A stretch of DNA of 64,000 bases. Source: Christiangramia sp. (GTDB lineage Bacteria > Bacteroidota > Bacteroidia > Flavobacteriales > Flavobacteriaceae). Location of the stretch: the NCBI RefSeq assembly GCF_029937855.1, contig NZ_JAPYPC010000003.1, positions 62,001 to 126,000 on the forward strand, given 5' to 3'. This document shows positions 1 to 10,311 of the stretch, piece after piece. Every line of letters begins with the position of its first letter. The stretch's first letter is position 1. The position numbers were made by a program, and so were the translations under genes. The notes beneath the pieces are model-generated. The model worked only from the letters and a program-made list of their open reading frames with translations, was not told where the DNA came from and did no database searches.

Positions 1-72
1 ATTTAATAAAATTTTATTAATCTGAAGTGAAAGTAAGAATTAAATCTCTAATTTGAGATTCAAATATTTCAA

Positions 73-1509
73 ATGCGCATATTACTTACCGGTGCCAATG
101 GTTATATTGGAATGAGACTACTTCCTCAATTAATTGAACAGGGTCATGAAGTGATTTGTGCAGTAAGAAACAAGAATAGATTTACTTCCAATGAAGAGTT
201 AAAGGAAAAAGTTGAAATTGTAGAATTAGATTTTCTCGATGATACTTCTGCTCCTGAAAAAATAAAAGATATAGAGGTAGCTTTTTACCTGATACATTCC
301 ATGAGTGCCTCTACCAAAGATTTTGATGAAAAAGAGGCTCAGGCTGCCAAAAACTTCAATAAGATAATGGCTGAAACTTCAGTCAATCAGGTTATTTACC
401 TTAGCGGGATCATTAATGAAGAGGAACTATCAAAACATCTAAAATCCAGAAAAGCGGTAGAAGAAATTCTCTATAAAGGAGATTTTAATTTAACTGTTTT
501 AAGAGCCGCCATTATTGTAGGTTCCGGTAGCTCTTCTTTTGAAATTATACGTGACCTTTGTGAAAAACTCCCTGTTATGGTAACCCCAAAATGGGTGAAA
601 ACAAAATCCCAGCCTATTGCCATTAGAAATATCATACAGTTTCTAACCGGCGTGATAGGTCGGGAAGAATGCTACAATGAATCCTTTGACGTTGGAGGCC
701 CCGATGTTCTCACCTATCAGGAAATGATGGAACAATATGCGGAAGTACGTAAATTGAAGCTTTGGATTGTGGGAGTACCTTTTATGTCTCCTAAATTGAG
801 TTCCTACTGGCTGTATTTTGTGACCTCCACTTCTTACCGACTGGCTCAAAACCTGGTAGACAGCATGTCTGTTGAAGTCATTACCAGAGATACCAGGTTA
901 AAAGAAATTTTAAATATTGATTTGATTTCTTATAAAGAAGCTATTGAAATGGCCTTTTATAAGATAGAACAAAACGAGGTGATCTCCAGTTGGAAGGATT
1001 CTTTAAGCAGTGGTAGATTTAGAAAGGAGCTGAATAAATACGTGCAAATACCCAAATACGGTTGTTTACACGACAAAAAGTCTGTAGAAGTCCAGGATCC
1101 TAAAGAGACTTTGGAACGCATTTGGGCTATTGGGGGGCTCAATGGCTGGTACTATGGAAACTGGCTATGGAAAGTTCGGGGTTACCTAGATAAACTTGCA
1201 GGCGGAGTGGGTCTACGCCGCGGAAGAACCCATCCCAATAAAATTAATGCCGGAGATTCGCTCGACTTCTGGAGGGTATTATTGGCTGATAAAGAAGAAA
1301 GAAGACTTCTCCTCTTTGCCGAAATGAAGGTTCCAGGTGAGGCCTGGCTGGAATTCAAAATAGATGAAGATAATATACTCCATCAAAATGCCACTTTTAG
1401 ACCAAAGGGTCTTTTAGGCCGTGCCTATTGGTATTCTATGTATCCTTTTCATTATTTTATTTTTGAAGGTATGATCAACAAGATTGCGAAGGGAAATAAA
1501 AAGAATTAG
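73..1509 (+). CDS. SDR-family NAD(P)-binding protein with DUF2867-like C-terminus
   Basis: The protein has 478 residues. It starts with a Rossmann fold carrying the nucleotide-binding motif TGANGYIG (residues 6-13), typical of extended or atypical short-chain dehydrogenases. A YLSGI-type strand near residue 108 also fits. The last 150 residues (about 330-475), with stretches such as GGLNGWYYGNWLW and AEMKVPGEAWLEF, resemble DUF2867, usually fused to such SDRs in Bacteroidota. The substrate is unknown; reduction of a quinone, lipid or sugar-like substrate is only a family-level guess. The start ATG at 73 gives a normal N-terminus directly before the glycine motif. The BCCT transporter follows 24 bases later on the same strand, so co-transcription is likely. 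The 72 bases upstream contain a small inverted repeat (AATCTC/GAGATT, 43-60). Confidence 0.85.
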   Translation: MRILLTGANGYIGMRLLPQLIEQGHEVICAVRNKNRFTSNEELKEKVEIVELDFLDDTSAPEKIKDIEVAFYLIHSMSASTKDFDEKEAQAAKNFNKIMAETSVNQVIYLSGIINEEELSKHLKSRKAVEEILYKGDFNLTVLRAAIIVGSGSSSFEIIRDLCEKLPVMVTPKWVKTKSQPIAIRNIIQFLTGVIGREECYNESFDVGGPDVLTYQEMMEQYAEVRKLKLWIVGVPFMSPKLSSYWLYFVTSTSYRLAQNLVDSMSVEVITRDTRLKEILNIDLISYKEAIEMAFYKIEQNEVISSWKDSLSSGRFRKELNKYVQIPKYGCLHDKKSVEVQDPKETLERIWAIGGLNGWYYGNWLWKVRGYLDKLAGGVGLRRGRTHPNKINAGDSLDFWRVLLADKEERRLLLFAEMKVPGEAWLEFKIDEDNILHQNATFRPKGLLGRAYWYSMYPFHYFIFEGMINKIAKGNKKN

Positions 1510-1533
1510 TTTTATAGGTAAGAACTAATCAAG

Positions 1534-3036
1534 TTGAAGCAATCTTCCAATACTATTCTTAAAAATTATTCCTTTTCGGTTTCTGCCGCTATATTAATAT
1601 GTAGCTCGGTGCTCATATTCCTCTTCACAGATGAATTTTATAGCGGTATTGAGCTGATATCCATTCGGGTAAGGGAATACTTCGGAATATTTTATTTATG
1701 GCTGGGACTGGGCTGTGTGCTTTTTCTACTCTTTATCGCCCTATCCAAATTTGGAAAGATTAGATTGGGAAATTCACCGCCCGATTTTGACCGACAATCC
1801 TGGATTGCCATGTTGTATTCCGCAGGTATGGGCGCAGGAATATTACTAAGAGCGGTACAGGAACCTGTATTCATGTTTCTAAATCCACCAATTGAATCAG
1901 GAGAGAAGGCTGAAATTATTTCTTTAGAATACACTTTTTATCAATGGGGATTTACCGCATGGGCCTTCTACGGCTTATTTGCACTGGTAATAGGCTATTC
2001 CATTTTTGTGGAAAAAACCGATGTTCGCTTAAGCTCCGGTTTTCTAATTTTTAGAAAATATCGTTTACTTTCTCCGTCCATTGACATCTTAACAATTTTA
2101 ACCACGGTTATTGGCCTGGTTGCAGCAATAGGTCTAGGAACAACCCAAATTGAAGGTGGCCTGAGTCATTTGGAATCGCGGGAACCTGGATCATTATGGC
2201 AAAATATGGTGCTGGTATTGTTAATTTGTTCACTTGCTTTTATGTCGGCCTGGGCAGGAGTAAATAAAGGCATTAAAAGAATATCGAACTGGAATATTTA
2301 TGTAGCTCTGGTGCTTATGCTTTTCGTATTCTTCACCGGAAATATTGCTGAAATCATCACCAATTTTTTCAATGCTCTCTATCGCTACCTGGTAGATTTT
2401 ATTCCTTTAAGCCTCGCGTTGGGAAATTATGATCCGGGAAAACAGTTTTTAACCGACTGGACTTATTATTATTGGGCATTCTGGCTCGCATGGGCTCCTT
2501 TTACAGGAATATTCATCGCCCGCATCTCGAAAGGCAGAACGCTACGTGAAATGATTTTAGGGGTTTTATTGATCCCTTCTTTGGGAAGCTTTTTTTGGTT
2601 CAGTGTTTTTGGCACCTCAGCCTTTAACCTGATTAAAAGTTGGCAGAACTATTCTAATGAATTCGGGAATGTATTTACTTCTATGTTTGTTTTCTTTGAA
2701 GCTTATCCCGCTCCTGTGGTTACAAGCCTGATCGTGATCGTCCTGCTCATCAGTTTTCTGGTGACATCTGTAGATTCAGCAATTTTTGTTCTTAGTATGT
2801 TTACCGATCATGGAGAGCAGGAACCTAAAAAGAAACACCGCCTTATTTGGGCGGTATTAATCCTTATATTTTGCGAGGCGATAATTGTGCTTGGGCAGGT
2901 TAAACCAGATTCAAACGTATTGACCGCCATGCAAAAATTTCTAATTATTAGCTCTCTACCTTTTGCATTTTTGAGCGTATTGATCATTTTGCTTTTTAGC
3001 CTTAAATTGTTCAGGAGGCATTCTGAAAAAGTTTAA
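1534..3036 (+). CDS. BCCT-family transporter (betaine/choline/carnitine type)
   Basis: A 500-residue polytopic membrane protein with about 12 hydrophobic segments, the usual topology of the BCCT family. The family signature region is visible around residues 310-335 (YYYWAFWLAWAPFTGIFIAR followed by ISKGRTLRE). The glycine-rich stretch SAGMGAGILLRAVQEP (about residue 92) corresponds to the conserved TM3 segment, but with LRAVQEP where many members have W-x-V-x-EP. It probably imports a quaternary ammonium compatible solute by Na+ or H+ symport; the exact substrate cannot be read. The start is a TTG at 1534, chosen because no upstream in-frame start fits the 24-base gap after the SDR gene. Its 3' end overlaps the convergent deiminase-family gene by 4 bases. 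Confidence 0.88.
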   Translation: MKQSSNTILKNYSFSVSAAILICSSVLIFLFTDEFYSGIELISIRVREYFGIFYLWLGLGCVLFLLFIALSKFGKIRLGNSPPDFDRQSWIAMLYSAGMGAGILLRAVQEPVFMFLNPPIESGEKAEIISLEYTFYQWGFTAWAFYGLFALVIGYSIFVEKTDVRLSSGFLIFRKYRLLSPSIDILTILTTVIGLVAAIGLGTTQIEGGLSHLESREPGSLWQNMVLVLLICSLAFMSAWAGVNKGIKRISNWNIYVALVLMLFVFFTGNIAEIITNFFNALYRYLVDFIPLSLALGNYDPGKQFLTDWTYYYWAFWLAWAPFTGIFIARISKGRTLREMILGVLLIPSLGSFFWFSVFGTSAFNLIKSWQNYSNEFGNVFTSMFVFFEAYPAPVVTSLIVIVLLISFLVTSVDSAIFVLSMFTDHGEQEPKKKHRLIWAVLILIFCEAIIVLGQVKPDSNVLTAMQKFLIISSLPFAFLSVLIILLFSLKLFRRHSEKV

Positions 3037-3959
3037 GCTTTAGGCAAAAACACCTCCGCCATCATACACCTGGCACTTCCACCGCCGCAGGTTTCTATTC
3101 TTTGTATTTCTGAACTTAAAATTTCGCAATGCTTTTCAATCCTGGCAGTCTGATCCTCAGACAAGCTTCTGTGGGCCCTGGCACTCATCACCAGGTATTT
3201 TTTACCTTCTGCACCCTGCACCTGAAGCATATTTCCAGCAAACTCATGCATTTGTTCTTCACTGATAGAAATGATCTCCTTCCCATCCATTTTTAAATGC
3301 TTTACTACATTTTTTCGTTCCTTTTTATCATCAATAGTATCAAGACAGATCACAACAAATTCTTCTGCCACGCACATCATTACATTGGTGTGATAAATAG
3401 GTAATCTCTTGCTGCCCACACTTTGGTAGGCATTAAAGATAACCGGCGTAAATTCAAAATCCTCACAAAATTCAATTAACAAATCTTCATCTGCTCTTGG
3501 AGAGATTGCACAATAGGCTTTTTGATGCTCTCTATCTAGAATAAGACTTCCGGTGCCTTCAAGAAAAACATCATCTTCTTCGGCTATCGTATAATCCACA
3601 ATATCGGTTATCTTAAACCCGGCTTCTTCCAGCACTGAAAAATATTCGAGCCGTCGTTCTTTTCTTCGGTTTGCTGCAAACATAGGATAAAGGGCGATTT
3701 GCCCGTCTTCATGGAAAGAGACCCAGTTATTCGGAAAAATGGAATCTGGGGTATTATCTTCCAAAATATCATCTACTACAATTACATTGACCCCGACTTT
3801 TCTAAGTTTAGTGACAAAATCATCAAATTCTTTTGCCGCCCAGGTATTCAAATCTGGATCTTGCAGGTTTTTCTGAAAATAATTGTTTACTGCAGTTTCT
3901 TCATTCATTCTGAAACCAACAGGTCTTACCATCAATATCGTATCTGTAATCTGCTTCAT
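3033..3959 (-). CDS. ctlX: Arginine-deiminase-superfamily hydrolase, CtlX-like
   Basis: 308 residues with a guanidino-group-modifying fold: SIFPNNWVSFH (about residue 93), ALYPMFAANRRKERR (about 109), EGTGSLILDR (about 154), YHTNVMM with the likely catalytic His (about 197), and the C-terminal nucleophile in CGGGSARCMM (Cys298). This arrangement matches the COG4874 / CtlX group, described as acting on citrulline or related ureido/guanidino compounds. Substrate choice between citrulline, arginine and methylated arginine cannot be settled from sequence. It lies 9 bases downstream of another superfamily member (3969-4880), so the two probably form one operon for arginine or citrulline breakdown. 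The start ATG at 3959 is followed directly by the conserved N-terminal strand (ITDTILMVRPVGF). Confidence 0.82.
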   Translation of the reverse strand: MKQITDTILMVRPVGFRMNEETAVNNYFQKNLQDPDLNTWAAKEFDDFVTKLRKVGVNVIVVDDILEDNTPDSIFPNNWVSFHEDGQIALYPMFAANRRKERRLEYFSVLEEAGFKITDIVDYTIAEEDDVFLEGTGSLILDREHQKAYCAISPRADEDLLIEFCEDFEFTPVIFNAYQSVGSKRLPIYHTNVMMCVAEEFVVICLDTIDDKKERKNVVKHLKMDGKEIISISEEQMHEFAGNMLQVQGAEGKKYLVMSARAHRSLSEDQTARIEKHCEILSSEIQRIETCGGGSARCMMAEVFLPKA

Positions 3960-3968
3960 TTTAATAAT

Positions 3969-4880
3969 TTAATCCCTAATTAAAGGTAAAGTGGAACAAC
4001 GTAACAATCCTTCCTGCTTTGAAATTTCAGCATAAGGAACCTCCTCTACGGTGATTCCCTGTTCTCTCAGCCAACTATTCAATCTGAAAAAGCCCTTTTC
4101 TGAAATCACCACATCTTCCGAAATAGAAAATATATTGGAATTCATTTCATACATCTCATCACGAGTAATCTCATAAATATTTTCTTTTCCGAAGAAATTC
4201 ACCAGCCAATTATATTCATCTTCAATTAAAAAGCCTTCTTTATAAAGAATTGCCTTATTTTTTCCTACCGGCTGGAAACAACAATCTAAGTGCAGGGCAT
4301 TGTCTTTAGCTACCGAATTTGATTTTTTTAAACTAAAAGAAATTACTTTTTTATCTGGAAATTCTTTCTCCAAGGCTTCTACCGCCTGCCAGTTTGTTCT
4401 GGCGGTTATATAGTCTTTATAATCTTCCCCTTTATAAGTACCCACGAAAATATAATCGCCTATAGGCATTACATCACCTCCTTCTATATGGGCTTCTTCA
4501 GGTAAATTGATAACCTTTTCAGGAGCTATTTGCTTTACCACATGCTCAATAGCTTCTATTTCCTGATCACGATCTGGCAATATATTGGATTTAACAAATT
4601 TATCGTCGATTACAAAAGCAATATCTCGTGTAAAGATCTGGTTGTAATCTTCAATGACTTTGGGCCTATATACTTTTACATCATACTTTTCCAGGACAGC
4701 TGCCACTGCTTCCATTTCTTTCACCATATCCTCCTCTTTGGGATAGGTACCGGCCTTAATATGCTCCTGTGATTTTGGATCATAAGCTTCTTCCAAAGTA
4801 GGAATTGGCCCGTTACTTTTTGCGGTTCCGAGCACTACTGCCCTTAATCGTGAAGTTTCATTATTTATATGCAATTTCAT
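3969..4880 (-). CDS. Amidinotransferase / arginine deiminase-DDAH family protein
   Basis: 303 residues. Motifs of the pentein fold are EDYNQIFTRDIAFV (about residue 82), HIEGGDVMPIGDYIF (about 132, substrate Asp/Glu-Gly-Gly), LHLDCCFQPV (about 196, catalytic His) and the C-terminal GLLRCSTLPLIRD (Cys295 as nucleophile). These place it with dimethylarginine dimethylaminohydrolases and arginine deiminases; the product would be citrulline with ammonia or dimethylamine. It is followed after 9 bases by the CtlX-like gene. A TATATTTG element lies 14 bases before its ATG, and the terminator of gltA sits just upstream, so this pair starts its own transcript. The exact substrate is not determined. Confidence 0.83.
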   Translation of the reverse strand: MKLHINNETSRLRAVVLGTAKSNGPIPTLEEAYDPKSQEHIKAGTYPKEEDMVKEMEAVAAVLEKYDVKVYRPKVIEDYNQIFTRDIAFVIDDKFVKSNILPDRDQEIEAIEHVVKQIAPEKVINLPEEAHIEGGDVMPIGDYIFVGTYKGEDYKDYITARTNWQAVEALEKEFPDKKVISFSLKKSNSVAKDNALHLDCCFQPVGKNKAILYKEGFLIEDEYNWLVNFFGKENIYEITRDEMYEMNSNIFSISEDVVISEKGFFRLNSWLREQGITVEEVPYAEISKQEGLLRCSTLPLIRD

Positions 4881-4894
4881 TGCTAAAATTTTGA

Positions 4895-4902
4895 CAAATA
4901 TA
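4895..4902 (-). promoter_or_regulatory. Promoter -7 element (TATATTTG) for the deiminase-family pair
   Basis: Read on the minus strand this is TATATTTG, an exact match to the Bacteroidota -7 consensus TAnnTTTG, 14 bases upstream of the ATG at 4880. The -33 region falls inside the gltA terminator and has no clear TTG, so only the -7 part is supported. Confidence 0.55.
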
Positions 4903-4933
4903 AAAAAGCTCCATCCTATGATGAAGCTTTTTT
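4902..4933 (-). terminator. Rho-independent terminator downstream of gltA
   Basis: 14-base arms (4902-4915 and 4920-4933) flank a 4-base loop, with A and T runs on both sides. The only non-Watson-Crick pair is a G-U wobble when transcribed from the minus strand but a C-A mismatch on the plus strand, so it fits termination of gltA transcripts. Confidence 0.8.
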
Positions 4934-4964
4934 TATGAATTCATTTCAGAATAATAAATGATTA

Positions 4965-6248
4965 TTATCTGCTACCAAGTGGTTTAAAGTCTCTGTGATT
5001 TTCACCGATATAAATCTGACGTGGACGACCAATTGGTTCTTTTCTCAATCTCATTTCTCTCCACTGAGCAATCCAACCGGGAAGTCTACCTAAAGCAAAC
5101 ATTACGGTAAACATATCTACGGGGATACCAAGCGCTCGATAAATAATGCCTGAATAGAAATCTACATTGGGATATAATTTTCTTTTCACGAAATAATCAT
5201 CCTCCAAAGCCTCTTTCTCCAGTCCTTTAGCAATATCAAGTACAGGATCTTCAACTCCTAATTGGCCAAGCACCTCATCGGCAGATTTTTTAATGATCTT
5301 GGCTCTTGGATCAAAGTTTTTATAAACACGGTGTCCAAAGCCCATCAAACGGAAAGGATCCTCTTTATCCTTCGCTTTCTGCATAAACTTGTGCGTATCT
5401 CCACCATCTTCTTTAATTCCCTCAAGCATTTCAATCACTGCCTGGTTAGCTCCACCGTGAAGCGGACCCCAAAGTGCAGAGATACCGGCTGAAAGAGAGG
5501 CAAATAAACCGGCATGTGAAGAACCTACCATTCTTACCGTTGAAGTAGAACAGTTTTGTTCGTGATCTGCATGAAGGATCAATAATTTATCAAGTGCATC
5601 GATCACTGCCTTGTCAACATTGTAGGTCTTATTTGGCTTCTCAAACATCATCTTATGTAGGTTTTCTACATATCCAAGATCTTCATCGCCATAATTTAGC
5701 GGAAGACTATTTTTCTTCCTTAGAGTCCATGCAGCAAGTACCGGGAATTTTCCCAGGATTTTGACTATTGCCTTGTACATATCATCTTCTGAAGAAACGT
5801 CTACAGAAGATGGATTGAAGGCTATCAAAGCACTTGTTAACGAAGAAAGCACTCCCATGGGATGAGCTGATTTAGGAAATCCATCAAGGATCTTTTTCAT
5901 CTCTTCATCAACATGAGACTGCTCTTTAATATCATTGGTAAATTTCTCCAGTTGTTGCTTGTTAGGCAACTCCCCAAAAATTAAAAGATAAGCAACTTCC
6001 AGAAAATCTGCTTTTTCAGCAAGGTCTTCAATGGCGTAGCCACGATATCTTAAAATACCTTTTTCACCGTCTAAAAAAGTGATCGCACTCTCGCAGCTAC
6101 CAGTATTCTTAAATCCAGGGTCTAACGTGATAATTCCTGCTTCTCCACGCAGTTTTTTAATATCTACCCCTATTTCATCTTCGGTTCCCACGGTAACGGG
6201 AAACTCATATTTCTTTCCGTCAAATTCGAGTGTCGCTGTTTTAGACAT
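4965..6248 (-). CDS. gltA: Citrate synthase
   Basis: 427 residues, the length of type I bacterial citrate synthases. Catalytic residues are recognisable: His in GPLHGGANQ (about 263), His in GFGHRVYKNFDPR (about 305) and Asp in VDFYSG (about 362), plus the HADHEQNCSTSTVR helix. It condenses oxaloacetate and acetyl-CoA at the entry of the TCA cycle in the cytoplasm. The N-terminal small strand region (MSKTATLEFDGKKYEFPV) is typical for hexameric Gram-negative enzymes. A strong terminator follows the stop. The 269-base upstream gap contains a weak -7-like TAATTTAG. In many Flavobacteriaceae gltA lies next to eno; here glgA is placed between them. Confidence 0.98.
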   Translation of the reverse strand: MSKTATLEFDGKKYEFPVTVGTEDEIGVDIKKLRGEAGIITLDPGFKNTGSCESAITFLDGEKGILRYRGYAIEDLAEKADFLEVAYLLIFGELPNKQQLEKFTNDIKEQSHVDEEMKKILDGFPKSAHPMGVLSSLTSALIAFNPSSVDVSSEDDMYKAIVKILGKFPVLAAWTLRKKNSLPLNYGDEDLGYVENLHKMMFEKPNKTYNVDKAVIDALDKLLILHADHEQNCSTSTVRMVGSSHAGLFASLSAGISALWGPLHGGANQAVIEMLEGIKEDGGDTHKFMQKAKDKEDPFRLMGFGHRVYKNFDPRAKIIKKSADEVLGQLGVEDPVLDIAKGLEKEALEDDYFVKRKLYPNVDFYSGIIYRALGIPVDMFTVMFALGRLPGWIAQWREMRLRKEPIGRPRQIYIGENHRDFKPLGSR

Positions 6249-6517
6249 ATTTTATATAGTTCTTTTTAGATTAATTTTTTAAGGATTGCTAAATTACGAA
6301 ATTTAGTGTTAAAATAATTTTAAGCTGAGTAACGAAATTTCACAAATAGCGCTATTTTATTCAGTTTTCGTGAATTTTAACTATACCTAAGCAAAAACTT
6401 GGGCTTGTTTTAATAATAAAGCCTTTAATATGGAAAAAATAAAGCTTTCAATATTTAATTTCTATCCAGAAATAGACCTCATCATTTGCTTTTAAACCGA
6501 TTTAAGGTTTCTCTAAA

Positions 6518-8059
6518 TTATTTTTGATACAATTCTTTATAATATCTATCTACAGATTTTTCCCAGGTAAATCTCTGCTTTTTGGCATTACCACATATTT
6601 TTTTCCATTGTTTTTTATCTTCAAAGAAAAGATCTACGGTTTCTGAAAAGACCTTAATAAAATTCTCTGTCTTTTCATTAGTGGTTTTTCCTTCAAAACT
6701 AAAACCCGTTTTTCCGTGTATTACGGTATCCTTTAATCCACCGGTATGATTCACCAGGCAAGGCTGCCCGTTTCGCATGGCCAGCATCTGGCTGATTCCG
6801 CAAGGCTCAAACTGGCTAGGCATTAAATAAAGATTGGAATCCTGGTATAACATATCGATAATACTATCTGATTGTGCATTTATAAAAATAAAATTCTTAT
6901 GCTTATAACTAGCCTCCCTGAAGATAGATTCATACTCTGGTGCGCCGGTTCCTAATAAAATATAGACACCATTTACCTTCGTAAGTTTTTCCATTAAACC
7001 GGGTAGTAAATCTGGATTCTCCCTGAAAAAAAAGAATTTTTGTTCGGTTAACCTGGCTACACTGGAACAGATAAAGTCTGGTTTTTTCTCCTGCCAACGG
7101 GTTATCTTTTCACCTGTATGCGCCATATAATGGGCTTTATAATCCTTCTTTTCTTCCTGAAGCCATCTGAATAATCTACGAGCACATTGCCTTAGTAGTA
7201 TTCCTTTTTCAACCGCGTCGATGTTCGAGTAATTCGCTCCATTTAAAATTCCGAATAAACGTTTTTCTTTTTCAGCTTTCTGAAGGTCTTCTTCCAGTCC
7301 CTCTCCTCCAATAAAATGTGGCGGATTGCTGGGTTTCTGAATGTCTTCTTTATAAGATGGAGAAACGGTATGAACGGCATCAGCCAATCTAATTCCTACC
7401 GCCATTAAATTTATACAATCAGGATAGCGATGATCGTAAAGCAGTTCCCGGTTATATTCAATATCTGGAAAAAAAGCATCAACCGAAGAGAAATTATTAC
7501 TGAAGGGTCTTATCCCCTGGATTGCCAAATTATGAATGGAATAAATAAATCTTATTTTTTTTAGCGCTTGAAACCTGGGATTAAATTCCCTCAAGAATAA
7601 GAGCATGCTGGTATGCCAGTCATGCAAATGTATAACCTCTATACTTCCAAAAATATTTTCCCTGATAGCCGCAGCGACTCCTGTACAAAAAAGCGAAAAA
7701 ACATTCGCATCTGTATAGAAAGGTTGTTCCGGATCATTAAAATAAATATGGGCAATATCCCCAGCTTTGATATCGGGATGATGAAGCACATAATGTTTGA
7801 CACCGGGAATATCTTTTTTGCCGGCCACTTTATAAATTTCCGCATTATGGGGAACTCCCCGAAACACAAAATTTACATCAGCTAGCTTTTCTGCCCCCGC
7901 CGTATGCAACCTGGAATAGGAAGGAGTGATTACATGTACCGCATCACCTTTGGCTGCGATCTGTCTTGGAACATCCCGAACAACATCGCCCATTCCTCCG
8001 GCTTTACAGCGAGGAATTCCGTCATTTTCCGCAGCTACAAATAAAAAATTGGTCTTCAA
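6518..8059 (-). CDS. glgA: Glycogen/starch synthase (GT5)
   Basis: 513 residues. The ADP-glucose-binding motif of GT5 enzymes appears as KAGGMGD (residues 19-25, usual form KTGGL), and the C-terminal retaining-transferase motif as FEPCG (about 415) followed by NHTGGLKDTV. It transfers glucose from ADP-glucose to the growing alpha-1,4-glucan. The N-terminus MKTNFLFVAAENDGIPRCKA fits the family, supporting the ATG at 8059. No glgB, glgC or phosphorylase gene is next to it in the window, so the rest of glycogen metabolism must be encoded elsewhere. Many Bacteroidota have a shorter non-classical GlgA; this one has the classical two-domain length. Confidence 0.9.
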   Translation of the reverse strand: MKTNFLFVAAENDGIPRCKAGGMGDVVRDVPRQIAAKGDAVHVITPSYSRLHTAGAEKLADVNFVFRGVPHNAEIYKVAGKKDIPGVKHYVLHHPDIKAGDIAHIYFNDPEQPFYTDANVFSLFCTGVAAAIRENIFGSIEVIHLHDWHTSMLLFLREFNPRFQALKKIRFIYSIHNLAIQGIRPFSNNFSSVDAFFPDIEYNRELLYDHRYPDCINLMAVGIRLADAVHTVSPSYKEDIQKPSNPPHFIGGEGLEEDLQKAEKEKRLFGILNGANYSNIDAVEKGILLRQCARRLFRWLQEEKKDYKAHYMAHTGEKITRWQEKKPDFICSSVARLTEQKFFFFRENPDLLPGLMEKLTKVNGVYILLGTGAPEYESIFREASYKHKNFIFINAQSDSIIDMLYQDSNLYLMPSQFEPCGISQMLAMRNGQPCLVNHTGGLKDTVIHGKTGFSFEGKTTNEKTENFIKVFSETVDLFFEDKKQWKKICGNAKKQRFTWEKSVDRYYKELYQK

Positions 8060-8163
8060 GATAGATGGATTGATTAATTATCTGAATTTAATAATTAAGA
8101 AATCGCTCTCGCAACTTAATTAATTAAATGATTGTTAATATAATGCATAAATTTATTAGGATT

Positions 8164-8195
8164 AAACAAAAAAGCCCCTTCTTTCAAAGAGGCTT
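8164..8195 (-). terminator. Terminator downstream of eno
   Basis: Arms 8172-8180 and 8187-8195 pair over 9 positions around a 6-base loop; on the minus strand the single non-canonical pair is G-U and the stem is followed by a T run (8171 down to 8164). It lies 22 bases after the enolase stop. Confidence 0.75.
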
Positions 8196-8216
8196 AATAA
8201 TTAATAGCACTTAAAA

Positions 8217-9515
<1,299 letters not shown>

Positions 9516-9653
9516 TTAATTAGTTAGTTGAACAAGCTGCAAGATACAAATACGAAGGCAAAAAAGCGACTGAAGCCTTTAGTTTTAAAGCATTTATAGG
9601 AAAATAATCCACTAAAACGTTTTCGGTGAATTTAAAAATCTTATTCCTTTATT

Positions 9654-10307
9654 TCAGAAAATATCGAAATATGCACGTAGAGTTAACCCGATTCCGTCTT
9701 TACTACCCGCGCTATATTTTTTTGAAGTTTCTCTAAAATCAAGATTATCGAAGGCTTCTTCGGAATCTAAAGTAGAATAAGTTATTAAAACGCTAAATGT
9801 AATTCTATCGAGGTCAAAGAGATTTCCCTGCACTCCTGCTGAAAAATTCCAGAAATTGATGTTCTGCGAATTATTTATATCTTCTGTAAGCAGATAAGAA
9901 TTATTTTCCGCATTGAAAAATCGTTTAAAAGTGCGAATATTACCCACGTTATATTCAGGTAGAATTACTAAGGCAGCTTCTTCATTTCCGAAGATCAGTT
10001 TAGGACCAATTGAAAAAACAAAAGATTTAAACCGTGAGTCGAATTTCCCTATTCCTACAGGAGGATTTGGGTCAAAATTTAAAATTTCCAGTTCATTTGG
10101 CGAACCTGTGTAATATTTAAGACCTATTTCCGGAGCTAAAAATTTGTACTGAAATAGTTCTGCTCCGGCTTCAAAACTACCATATACATTACTCTCAAAT
10201 CCTTTATCATATATTCCCTGGAGACCGGCATATATTTTTGGCTGAAACTGGGATTGTGCAGAACCAAAAATTAATAGTACAATGAACAACAAATATAAAT
10301 TCTTCAT
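9654..10307 (-). CDS. Secreted outer-membrane-type protein of unknown function
   Basis: 217 residues with a clear signal peptide (MKNLYLLFIVLLIFGSAQSQ, cleavage near residue 19-20). The rest alternates short polar turns with aromatic or hydrophobic strands and ends in an aromatic residue (AYFDIF), as in small beta-barrel outer-membrane proteins. No catalytic motif is recognised. It starts 4 bases after the stop of the 10312-10836 gene, which has a similar architecture, so the two are probably co-transcribed and may be paralogous or partners. Confidence 0.7.
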   Translation of the reverse strand: MKNLYLLFIVLLIFGSAQSQFQPKIYAGLQGIYDKGFESNVYGSFEAGAELFQYKFLAPEIGLKYYTGSPNELEILNFDPNPPVGIGKFDSRFKSFVFSIGPKLIFGNEEAALVILPEYNVGNIRTFKRFFNAENNSYLLTEDINNSQNINFWNFSAGVQGNLFDLDRITFSVLITYSTLDSEEAFDNLDFRETSKKYSAGSKDGIGLTLRAYFDIF

Positions 10308-10311
10308 TGTT

